64,000 nt of DNA, taken from assembly GCF_025060755.1 (NCBI RefSeq), contig NZ_JANYUY010000001.1, forward strand, positions 372,001 to 436,000, in the 5' to 3' direction. Made by a program: the position numbers and the translations under genes. Shown in pieces: positions 1 to 7,028 of the stretch; the first letter of the stretch is position 1; every line of letters starts with the position of its first letter. Origin of the DNA: Paenibacillus doosanensis. GTDB lineage: Bacteria > Bacillota > Bacilli > Paenibacillales > NBRC-103111. The notes beneath the pieces were generated by a model. That model worked only from the letters and a program-made list of their open reading frames with translations. It ran no database searches and had not been told where the DNA came from.

Positions 1-1061
1 GCGATTGCTTGACGCTCCGATTCATGCGACAAGTAATACTTCAATTTGGCGATCAAATCTTCCGGAGAATGATACACGTTAATTTCCTGGCCCGGCACGT
101 ACAACCTGGGCAAGTCGCTTCTTCCGTCCGTCAGCTGAAGCGCGCCGCAGGCCGCCATTTCATAAGTGCGCGGATTGACGGAATGAGCCGGTATATTCCG
201 GCTGTTCCTATTATCCGTTTCATGAGAGTGAAACCGGTGCAAATTGATGACGATCTTGGCTCCGCTGTAATATTTGACCGTCTCCTCTATCGGCACATAC
301 CCGTCGCGTATGCGATGCCTAAGCAGCTTATGCTGAACAAGCCGATCCCACAGCCCGCCGGCAATGACAAAGTCGGTTGTCGCCAAGAACGGCGCGATAC
401 GGTCGAAGAATGCCGCCCGGTTCCAGAATGCCATCCCGATAAAGCATATATCCGAACGGTATTCCGGACCGCTGTGCTGCGGACGGAACAGCTCCGTATC
501 GGCCGCCAGCGGCAAATAACCGACCTGCCTGCAGCCTGCGCCGGCGTAAAACGAAACGCAGCTCTGCTCATGCGTAAGCACGACGTCGTAAAACCGAGCA
601 ATAGCAGCCGTATCATCCGTAAAGTAAGGATCGTCGACGAACCAGATGACCGTCCGAATCCCGAGCTCGCGAATCCGGCCGACCTGATACCCCTGATCGT
701 TCGGGAATACATGAAGACCGTTTAAAACCAGCAGCACATCCGGGCGCTTCTCCTCGGCAAGCGACAGCATCTGCTGCGGAGTCCCGACGATCAGTTCGCG
801 GACGCAATGCTGGAGTCCCCCGATAATCCCGTGATCGATAGCATGAAAGCCTTGCGGGATGTACAGCACGCGCAAGTTTCTCATCGCCGGCACGGCCGGT
901 CTTACTTGAGCGCGTATCGCTTCGCAGCGTCCCAAGTGGTATCCGTGCGACCATCCTAACTGTCTTCCCGCTCCTCTGCCCGCCTTTGCGCCCGCAGCCG
1001 TTCTGTCTGCATCAGGCGAAGCGGTTGCTGCGGCCGGCGTTTGTTTTTTTCCACGACGCAA
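1..1061 (-). CDS. CgeB-like spore-surface glycosyltransferase (partial, 3' end outside window)
   Basis: The reading frame is open from a TTG at 1061 to the window edge, so the C-terminus is missing. I chose the TTG because AGGAGGGAGG lies 9 nt upstream (1071-1080) and because the frame then includes the segment GWSHGYHLGRCEAI, which resembles the N-terminus of CgeB-like proteins of Paenibacillus. An internal ATG at 884 (MRNLRVLYIPQG) would drop that segment. Later motifs include VIWFVDDPYFTDD, PLAADTELFRP and NPRTYEMAACGALQLTD, the last typical of the nucleotide-sugar-binding C-terminal half of CgeB and related GT-B enzymes. In Bacillus subtilis CgeB helps build the outermost spore layer. The gene follows the rhamnose operon after 20 bp, so it may transfer a rhamnose-derived sugar; that is inference. 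Donor and acceptor are unknown. Confidence 0.8.
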   Translation of the reverse strand, partial: MRRGKKQTPAAATASPDADRTAAGAKAGRGAGRQLGWSHGYHLGRCEAIRAQVRPAVPAMRNLRVLYIPQGFHAIDHGIIGGLQHCVRELIVGTPQQMLSLAEEKRPDVLLVLNGLHVFPNDQGYQVGRIRELGIRTVIWFVDDPYFTDDTAAIARFYDVVLTHEQSCVSFYAGAGCRQVGYLPLAADTELFRPQHSGPEYRSDICFIGMAFWNRAAFFDRIAPFLATTDFVIAGGLWDRLVQHKLLRHRIRDGYVPIEETVKYYSGAKIVINLHRFHSHETDNRNSRNIPAHSVNPRTYEMAACGALQLTDGRSDLPRLYVPGQEINVYHSPEDLIAKLKYYLSHESERQAI

Positions 1062-1081
1062 GCGGGCTCACCTCCCTCCTG

Positions 1082-1543
1082 TCATCGAAACTTGGTAGAC
1101 CAGTCGAAGCCTATCGCAGGGTCGTCGTAAGCAATCCGGTATTCATCCGGATGATTCGCGTCGTAGGCAAGATTGGTAAAATAGAGAATGGTTGCCGGCC
1201 CGCCGCCGAGCACCCGGTATCCGTGAGCGACTCCTCTTGGAATAAACAAGAGATACGGCTGGTTTTCCCCCATATAGTAAACGTCCGTTTGCCGGTACGA
1301 GGGCGAATCCGGGCGCATGTCGTGAAGCACGACCTGCGCATGGCCGCTGGGGAAATACCAGATATCATCCTGCAATTGGTGGTAATGAAACGCTTTGATG
1401 ACCCCGGGAAACGACATGGACATCGATGCCTGGCCGAACCGCTCGAACATTTCATCGTCATTGCGCAGCAGCTCCATAAAGTATCCTCTGTCATCGGAAT
1501 GTCTGACCAGGCTTTTGGTGTACACACCGTTAATCTTGTTCAT
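1082..1543 (-). CDS. dTDP-4-dehydrorhamnose 3,5-epimerase-related protein (RfbC/SpsL type)
   Basis: This is a cupin-fold sugar epimerase homologue of 153 residues, close to the short SpsL-type proteins and shorter than classical RmlC (about 180). The ATG at 1543 (MNKINGVY) is preceded by AAGGAGGAACAG. An upstream in-frame ATG at 1603 has no ribosome site and lies inside the preceding gene. Recognisable segments are VIKAFHYHQLQDDIWYFPSG, with the His-containing RmlC motif, and LLFIPRGVAHGYRVLG. The gene overlaps the end of rfbD by 14 bp, giving the order I-J-K-L of the B. subtilis sps cluster. It should provide the 3,5-epimerisation step to dTDP-L-rhamnose, but the family also contains 3-epimerases and isomerases, so the exact product is not certain. 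Confidence 0.85.
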   Translation of the reverse strand: MNKINGVYTKSLVRHSDDRGYFMELLRNDDEMFERFGQASMSMSFPGVIKAFHYHQLQDDIWYFPSGHAQVVLHDMRPDSPSYRQTDVYYMGENQPYLLFIPRGVAHGYRVLGGGPATILYFTNLAYDANHPDEYRIAYDDPAIGFDWSTKFR

Positions 1544-2411
1544 TCCTCTGTTCCTCCTTTTCTTTATCCGGCAAATCATGCAATAAAAAGCTTTGCAGCG
1601 CATCTTGCCATAATCGGAATCGGGGGAATCCTTTGGTGCGAATGGAGATATCGTCCAGCGCCGAGTTTTCCGGCCTCGCCGCAGGAAGCTTGAACTGGTC
1701 GGCGCAGACCGGCTTCAGCCGAACATCGCTGTGCCCCAGAATTCGTATGATTTCCTGGGCAAATTCGAAGCGCGAGCACATCCCCCGGTTGGAAGCATGA
1801 TAGACGCCGTAGTGTTCCGTCGCTATCAATTGCCCGATAAACGCGGCCAAATCGCGCGTATACGTCGGCGAGCCGAACTGGTCGCTCACCATGGTCAGCT
1901 CGCTGCGCTCCTTGGCCAGCGCCATTACTTTAGTGACGAAGTTGCTTCCGTAGACGCCGTACAGCCAAGAGGTGCGGACGATAAAATAGGAATCGCAAAT
2001 GAGCTGAACGAACTTTTCTCCGTGCAGCTTGGAGTGTCCGTATACGCTGAGCGGATTTGTCCGGTCCTTCTCACCGTACGGTGAGCCTTTGGTCCCGTCA
2101 AATACATAATCCGTGCTTATATATACCATCTTGGCTCCGGTTTGACGGGCAGCCATCGCCACATTGCGCGAACCGTAGGAGTTAACCATATAAGCCTCTT
2201 CCGTCCGGCTCTCCGCCAAATCCACCTGCGTGTAGGCAGCCGCATGGATGATGGCATCCGGCCCGATCTCGCATGCTGCGGCCAGCACGGCGGCTTCGTC
2301 GGCAACGTCCAGCTCTTTGCGTGTTAAGGCAACCACTTCATGCCGATCGGAAAGCACGCGGATCAAATCGCGGCCAAGCTGCCCTCCTGCCCCTGTAATG
2401 AGCAACTTCAT
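1530..2411 (-). CDS. rfbD: dTDP-4-dehydrorhamnose reductase
   Basis: This cytoplasmic SDR-family reductase performs the last step of dTDP-L-rhamnose synthesis. The protein has 293 residues, normal for RmlD. It starts MKLLITGAGGQLGRDL with the NAD(P)-binding glycine motif, carries ISTDYVFDG and has the catalytic pair in the segment YGHSKLHGE. The ATG at 2411 overlaps the stop of rfbB as ATGA, so translational coupling is likely. A longer frame starting at 2477 lies inside rfbB and was rejected. It is the third gene of a tightly packed operon transcribed leftwards (rfbA, rfbB, rfbD, rfbC-like, CgeB-like). Confidence 0.95.
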   Translation of the reverse strand: MKLLITGAGGQLGRDLIRVLSDRHEVVALTRKELDVADEAAVLAAACEIGPDAIIHAAAYTQVDLAESRTEEAYMVNSYGSRNVAMAARQTGAKMVYISTDYVFDGTKGSPYGEKDRTNPLSVYGHSKLHGEKFVQLICDSYFIVRTSWLYGVYGSNFVTKVMALAKERSELTMVSDQFGSPTYTRDLAAFIGQLIATEHYGVYHASNRGMCSRFEFAQEIIRILGHSDVRLKPVCADQFKLPAARPENSALDDISIRTKGFPRFRLWQDALQSFLLHDLPDKEKEEQRNEQD

Positions 2412-3427
2412 CCGCCGTCCCCCCCGTTCGTGCGCTGTGAAGCGCTGTTTGGCCGGGAACCCGACAGCTTGCTCCACCAGGCTTCATGATGCAGATACCA
2501 TTCCACCGTCCGCTTCAATCCTTGATCCAGCGTACATTGCGGGTGCCAGCCTAGCTCTCTCTGGATTTTTCCCGAATCAATGGCATATCTGCGGTCATGT
2601 CCGGGGCGATCGGCAACGAATTGAAGCAATCTGTCCGGCTTGCCCAGCTCCGCCAATATATGACGGGCGATTTGCAGATTCGTCCGCTCGCTGCCGCCGC
2701 CGACGTTATACACTTGACCGGGCCGCCCTTGGCGGATCACCCGTTCGATAGCTGAGCAGTGGTCTTGAACGTACAGCCAGTCGCGGACATTCAATCCATC
2801 TCCGTACACGGGCACCGGCTCATCGCGCAAGGCTCTTGTGATAATGGTAGGAATCAGCTTCTCCGGGTACTGATAAGGACCGTAGTTGTTGGAGCAGCGC
2901 GTAATGACGACGGGCATTCCGAATGTTTCGTAATAAGCCCGTGCCAGAAAATCCGCTCCGGCTTTGCTCGCCGAGTAAGGGCTGTTAGGGGCAAGCGGCG
3001 TCGTCTCCGTAAACAAACCGGCGCTTCCCAGTGTGCCGTATACTTCGTCCGTAGACACCTGGATGAATTTGGATACCCCATGCGTACGCGCTGCTTCCAG
3101 CAACGTCTGCGTTCCCAGCACATTGGCGCGCACAAATGACTGCGGATCGGCAATACTGCGGTCGACATGCGATTCCGCCGCAAAATGAACGACGATATCG
3201 ATCTTTTCCTCTTGAAACGCTTCGTTTACCTTCATCCGGTCGGCCACATCTCCGCGAATGAACCGGTACTGCGGAAGGCCGCTTACCGAAGCCGTATTCT
3301 CCGGATTGCCCGCGTAAGTCAATGCATCGTAATTCATGATGCGGTCTTCCGGATGTCTCTCCAGCCAATACAGCACAAAGTTGCTTCCGATAAACCCCAT
3401 GCCTCCGGTTACAAGCAGCGTGCTCAT
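2408..3427 (-). CDS. rfbB: dTDP-glucose 4,6-dehydratase
   Basis: This is the NAD-dependent dehydratase converting dTDP-glucose to dTDP-4-keto-6-deoxyglucose, a 339-residue extended SDR protein. The Rossmann motif GGMGFIGSNF is near residue 7. VSTDEVYGTLG carries the catalytic Asp-Glu, and YSASKAGADFL carries Tyr-x-x-x-Lys. The substrate-binding segment RCSNNYGPYQYPEKLIP is the typical RmlB signature. The ATG at 3427 overlaps the rfbA stop by 4 bp. The C-terminal tail after residue 320 is Ser/Asn-rich and not conserved as far as I can tell. Confidence 0.96.
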   Translation of the reverse strand: MSTLLVTGGMGFIGSNFVLYWLERHPEDRIMNYDALTYAGNPENTASVSGLPQYRFIRGDVADRMKVNEAFQEEKIDIVVHFAAESHVDRSIADPQSFVRANVLGTQTLLEAARTHGVSKFIQVSTDEVYGTLGSAGLFTETTPLAPNSPYSASKAGADFLARAYYETFGMPVVITRCSNNYGPYQYPEKLIPTIITRALRDEPVPVYGDGLNVRDWLYVQDHCSAIERVIRQGRPGQVYNVGGGSERTNLQIARHILAELGKPDRLLQFVADRPGHDRRYAIDSGKIQRELGWHPQCTLDQGLKRTVEWYLHHEAWWSKLSGSRPNSASQRTNGGDGG

Positions 3428-4146
3428 AGGCGGTCACGCTCCAGTAATTTCATTCCCGCGTCGAGCAAGGACCGATGCGTCCCGGCATCGACCCACCATC
3501 CCGATAGCAGGCTGTGCGATAAAGCGCCTCGCTCGGCATACACATTGTTCAAATCGGTAATTTCAAGCTCCCCTCGGGCGGAAGGCTGCAAGGTTCGAAT
3601 AATATCGAATACTTGATCGTCGTATAAATAAATTCCCGTGACCGCATAATCCGAAGGCGGGTTCGCCGGCTTTTCCAAAATTCGTGCGATACGTCCCTGA
3701 TCGAATACGGGCACTCCGTACCGCCTCGAATCCTTCATTTGCTTCAAAAACACATGCGCTCCCGTGCCCTGGCTCTCGAATTTTTGTACCTGCGCGTTCA
3801 AGGAATCCTCGAATAAGTTGTCGGCCAAAATAAGAAGCAGCTTCTCTCCGGGCAGCGTGTATCCTTCGGCCAAGGCCAAGCCTTGAGCAATGCCTCCGGC
3901 ATTTTCCTGAATTTTGTAACATATTTCCACTCCCCACTGCTGTCCGAGGCCGATATAATCCATGTACAATCCTGCCGATTGTTTCCCGATAATAAGCAGC
4001 ACTTGTTTAATACCGGCTTCGGCCATTTTTTCGATGGCGTAATGAATCATAGGATGCTTACCGACCGGCAGCAGATGCTTGTTAACGATGCTCGTCATCG
4101 GCCGCAACCGCGTCCCGGTCCCGCCTGCCAATATAACACCTTTCAA
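3424..4146 (-). CDS. rfbA: glucose-1-phosphate thymidylyltransferase, short form (SpsI-like)
   Basis: This first enzyme of the dTDP-rhamnose pathway makes dTDP-glucose. It starts at TTG 4146 with AGGAGGGAGC 4-8 nt upstream. The N-terminus has GGTGTRLRP and NKHLLPVGKHPMI, the nucleotidyltransferase signature, and GWWVDAGTHRSLL lies near the C-terminus. At 240 residues it lacks the roughly 50-residue C-terminal extension of enterobacterial RmlA and matches the shorter SpsI-type enzymes of spore-forming bacilli. It heads the five-gene leftward operon. A sigma-K-like -10 box (CATATGATA on the minus strand) lies about 50 nt upstream. Confidence 0.93.
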   Translation of the reverse strand: MKGVILAGGTGTRLRPMTSIVNKHLLPVGKHPMIHYAIEKMAEAGIKQVLLIIGKQSAGLYMDYIGLGQQWGVEICYKIQENAGGIAQGLALAEGYTLPGEKLLLILADNLFEDSLNAQVQKFESQGTGAHVFLKQMKDSRRYGVPVFDQGRIARILEKPANPPSDYAVTGIYLYDDQVFDIIRTLQPSARGELEITDLNNVYAERGALSHSLLSGWWVDAGTHRSLLDAGMKLLERDRL

Positions 4147-4196
4147 TATTGCTCCCTCCTTCGCTTATTCAGCTTCTGGATGAATTGCCATGCTGA

Positions 4197-4205
4197 TATC
4201 ATATG
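4197..4205 (-). promoter_or_regulatory. possible sigma-K -10 element of the rfb operon
   Basis: The minus strand reads CATATGATA, an exact match to the sigma-K -10 pattern CATANNNTA, 51-59 nt upstream of the rfbA TTG. The dinucleotide AC expected 16-17 nt further upstream is absent, so the match is partial. The equivalent sps operon of B. subtilis is expressed late in the mother cell, which makes the assignment plausible but unproven. Confidence 0.35.
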
Positions 4206-4284
4206 CTCTTGCCGATATACACTAATGGACTTATACCGCATTACCGTAAAAATTGGCTGCTGTCCATCTTGGACAAACGCCAAA

Positions 4285-4307
4285 ACCGCCCGTAAATGAC
4301 GGACGGT
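4285..4307 (-). terminator. intrinsic terminator downstream of the 4321-5088 glycosyltransferase
   Basis: Read on the minus strand, two 9-nt arms (ACCGTCCGT and ACGGGCGGT, one G-T pair) enclose a 5-nt loop and are followed by TTTTGG. It separates the glycosyltransferase gene from the rfb operon. Confidence 0.6.
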
Positions 4308-4320
4308 TCTTTGTATAATT

Positions 4321-5088
4321 TCAATTGGAATCGATAGGATGTATTTCCTGACCGGACAAATACTGCTCGATAACGGCGGGATGCTTGCTCTGAAAAGGCT
4401 CCGTTCGAATCTCGTACTGCTGCGTTCGAAAGTTCCAGTCGGGCTCTCCCGTGTTATCGTACCGATTGACATCTCCCCTGCGGTTATCGTTAAATTTAAT
4501 GCGGGGGCCGATCGCGTAATGGTAGTGATAAAGCGGAATGTCGACATGCGCGCGCGGGAGATAAAAGATTCTTCGCCCGTTCAGCTCCATAAAGCAATGT
4601 CTTTTCTTATCCTCGTAGCGTATCCCGATATGATGGCGCCACATTCGAATAATGGTGTTGGACCAACGCTCGTCTCCTGCAGTATTGACGCGAACGGTAT
4701 ACGGGTCCTTCCAAAAGTTAACGAACGGAAATTCGAAGACATCGACGTCCGTGCGCTCCATCATTTCGGGAAGCGCTTCGCAAATCCGGTCGTCGAATAC
4801 TTCATCCGCATCCAAATTCATTACCCAATCCCCTGTCGCCTGCTCCAGCAAAAAATTGCGCACCTTCGGCTGATCCCAATCCTGATACGGCAACCCGGTT
4901 TGAGGCAGCGAAAATACTTTAATGTTATAGTGCTGCTGGAACCGTCGAATCCATTCCATGCTCCGGTCCGTGCTTCCTCCGTCGGCAATCAAAATTTCGT
5001 GGGCGTACGCCGTAGCGCTTTTCAAATACATCGGCATAAACGTCTCTTCGTTTAATATAGGCACAATAATGCTCAACTTCACCGTCAT
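4321..5088 (-). CDS. family 2 glycosyltransferase
   Basis: This 255-residue GT-A-fold glycosyltransferase starts MTVKLSIIVPILNEETFMPMY. ILIADGGSTDRS forms the nucleotide-binding part, and the DxD-type metal site is in VMNLDADEVFDD. The start at 5088 is preceded by GCAGGGGTG; a GTG two codons later is also possible. The C-terminal half (WRHHIGIRYEDKKRHCFMEL) is like single-domain glycan-extension enzymes. It stands alone on the minus strand between the rfb operon and a methyltransferase gene. Donor and acceptor cannot be deduced. Confidence 0.85.
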   Translation of the reverse strand: MTVKLSIIVPILNEETFMPMYLKSATAYAHEILIADGGSTDRSMEWIRRFQQHYNIKVFSLPQTGLPYQDWDQPKVRNFLLEQATGDWVMNLDADEVFDDRICEALPEMMERTDVDVFEFPFVNFWKDPYTVRVNTAGDERWSNTIIRMWRHHIGIRYEDKKRHCFMELNGRRIFYLPRAHVDIPLYHYHYAIGPRIKFNDNRRGDVNRYDNTGEPDWNFRTQQYEIRTEPFQSKHPAVIEQYLSGQEIHPIDSN

Positions 5089-5115
5089 CACCCCTGCTTG
5101 ATCATTGTCCCTTAT

Positions 5116-5124
5116 TATTCTATG
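5116..5124 (-). promoter_or_regulatory. possible sigma-K -10 element of the GT2 gene
   Basis: The minus strand reads CATAGAATA, an exact CATANNNTA match, 28-36 nt upstream of the glycosyltransferase start. No AC occurs at the usual distance upstream, so only half of the promoter pattern is present. Confidence 0.3.
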
Positions 5125-5185
5125 ATCTTGCATCACGAACGGAAGGGCTGACGTTCGGAAATGGAATTAAAGGCTGCCCCCATCC

Positions 5186-5953
5186 TCAGACTTGTCTCCT
5201 GGAGATGATCCGCTCCAGCAGGAATTGTTCCCCGGGATCGAACTTCCGCCCACTCTTCTCGACAACGGCGTAACCGTCAAACACCTGCAGGCTCGAGATA
5301 TAGGCGGAGCTTGAGCTCCCGACGGCTTCCGCCAGATCGAATATAAGTCTTGTCAGCTCGATTTTATCCCGCCAGATCGAGTCCTCCCGTTGGCAAGCGG
5401 CGCTATGCGACCAGTTCCAATCCTCGATAATATATAGTCCTCCCGGACGGAGAAGCGGGAACAGCGCTTCGAAGCTTTGCTTGGTCGCCTCATACATATG
5501 CGATGCGTCGTCAAAAACGAGATCGATGCCTTCCGGCAATTCGGCCAGAGCGATTTGTCTTAGCCGGGCGGTATCGGCTTGGTTCGTTTTCCAATACGTT
5601 TTGATCCGGTCGCTCAGCCCATTTTGGGCGATATAGCGTCTGAAATAATCATTTTCCTTGTTTTCCCGAAGATCGGCGCCGACGATTTTTTTCGGTTGAA
5701 AAATTTCATGCCATAAGGCGATGCTCCCTCCCGAAAACATGCCCAGTTCGAAAATATAGCTGGGGGTAAAGCCGCTTTTTTGCCCGAAATACGCTTTATA
5801 GCTGTCCATTAGCAATTTGTTTTTAATTAGTAACAGACAGTCGTCTCCGAGCTCCCACGTCGCGTCATTTTTATAATATTGCAGACGAAACACAAGATCG
5901 TTCATCAGCATTCTGTCCGGAAGCCATGACATCTTATCGAAGTATGCACCCAT
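5186..5953 (-). CDS. class I SAM-dependent methyltransferase
   Basis: This 255-residue protein has a Rossmann-type methyltransferase core. YIFELGMFSGGSIALWHEIF is motif I, KKIVGADLRE follows strand 2, and GIDLVFDDASHMYEATKQSF plus LRPGGLYIIEDW form the later motifs. The pattern FDDASH...EDW resembles the CmcI / sugar O-methyltransferase-like family. The start at 5953 follows GAGAGGGGATGG. Its place among glycosyltransferase genes suggests modification of a surface glycan, which is inference. It is transcribed divergently from the FkbM-type gene at 6131. Confidence 0.75.
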   Translation of the reverse strand: MGAYFDKMSWLPDRMLMNDLVFRLQYYKNDATWELGDDCLLLIKNKLLMDSYKAYFGQKSGFTPSYIFELGMFSGGSIALWHEIFQPKKIVGADLRENKENDYFRRYIAQNGLSDRIKTYWKTNQADTARLRQIALAELPEGIDLVFDDASHMYEATKQSFEALFPLLRPGGLYIIEDWNWSHSAACQREDSIWRDKIELTRLIFDLAEAVGSSSSAYISSLQVFDGYAVVEKSGRKFDPGEQFLLERIISRRQV

Positions 5954-6130
5954 TTGCCATCCCCTCTCTGGAACTATTCCCAGCAGTATATGACGAAACT
6001 ATCGATTCCGAAATAAACTATCAACCTGCACATCCGTAATCGGGCGCGCAATCTAGTGATACTTGCTGTTCCTTCCTCATCGTTTCCTTGTATATAGTAA
6101 GTAGAGAACATATTTCAGGAGGGAAAAACA

Positions 6131-6964
6131 ATGAATCAGCTAGAAAAAGTATCCTTTGCGGATTCCAATACTGCTTTTTATGTGAATTCCGGGGAGCATC
6201 GCGGAAAACATTTGGCGAAAATAGGCGGGATCTCTCAGCCTGCCGTAACCGGCTTCTGGAGAAGAGCCGTCCGGCAGTGGAAGCCGACGATTTTACTGGA
6301 CATCGGGGTCAATTACGGAGAAATTATTTTTTCGACGACTTATCCGGACCATGCTTTGATCATCGGGATTGAAGCGAACCCGCAGCTTGCCCCCATTATT
6401 GAGAAATCGCGGCAAGAGCATCCGAATCGCGGGCAAATCCGGATGATCTACGCCTTGGCCTCAGACTGCGAGACGGAAGGGCAAAATTTTTATGTAGATA
6501 AATATTGGTCGGGAACCTCGTCGGCCGTTCCGAATGTGAACCAGCATTTATTTGAGGTTCATAAAGTGAACAGTATTAAGGTAGATTCACTGTTTCTAAA
6601 CCGTCCGCTTGCCGACGAACGGCTGCTTTTCAAGATAGACGTCGAAGGCTATGAGGGACATGCGCTTGCAGGGATGAGCCGTCTGGTCAGCGAATGCGGA
6701 AGCGTGTTAGGCAACATCGAGTTCAACAACAGCTTCCTAGAAAAAGCCGGCGTCCGCATCGAGGAGTTTTTCGCATTTTTGAATGTCCATTTTCATGTTT
6801 ACATTCATACGAAGGGAGACAGCTTCATTACACTAAACCGGTTAAATATGCAAAGCCTTCAATCCTTCTTCAAAAGGGAGGATATCGACACTCATCTTCT
6901 GTTAGCCTCGAAGAACGAAGATGTGCGGCAGCTCGGTTTCCACATCACGCCGGTCGATTTGTAA
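6131..6964 (+). CDS. FkbM-family methyltransferase
   Basis: This 277-residue protein carries the FkbM-type methyltransferase pattern: TILLDIGVNYGEII (motif I), LIIGIEANPQLAPII (strand 2 acidic residue) and LLFKIDVEGYEGHALAGM, the FkbM signature. The ATG at 6131 follows CAGGAGGG with 8 nt spacing. FkbM-type enzymes usually O-methylate sugars or other metabolites, and the surrounding glycosyltransferases support a glycan substrate (inference). It is a single-gene transcription unit ending at the hairpin 6977-7018. Confidence 0.85.
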   Translation: MNQLEKVSFADSNTAFYVNSGEHRGKHLAKIGGISQPAVTGFWRRAVRQWKPTILLDIGVNYGEIIFSTTYPDHALIIGIEANPQLAPIIEKSRQEHPNRGQIRMIYALASDCETEGQNFYVDKYWSGTSSAVPNVNQHLFEVHKVNSIKVDSLFLNRPLADERLLFKIDVEGYEGHALAGMSRLVSECGSVLGNIEFNNSFLEKAGVRIEEFFAFLNVHFHVYIHTKGDSFITLNRLNMQSLQSFFKREDIDTHLLLASKNEDVRQLGFHITPVDL

Positions 6965-6976
6965 AAACGCCCAAAA

Positions 6977-7018
6977 GCCGGCCTCCCGATGCATGATCGT
7001 CATCCGGGAGCTGCCGGC
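6977..7018. terminator. bidirectional terminator hairpin between convergent genes
   Basis: The arms GCCGGC-CTCCCG-ATG and CAT-CCGGGAG-CT-GCCGGC enclose a short loop. The element sits between the convergent genes at 6131-6964 and 7029-9506. U-rich sequence follows only weakly on the plus strand. Confidence 0.6.
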
Positions 7019-7028
7019 AGCTTTATAT

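Noticed and set aside
9-725. Long plus-strand open frame at the left edge
   Set aside because: It mirrors the CgeB-like minus-strand gene, whose frame shows conserved motifs and a good ribosome site; the plus frame has neither.
6063-6098. Housekeeping promoter before the FkbM-type gene
   Set aside because: A TTGCTG and a TATAGT are present but 24 bp apart, outside the functional range.
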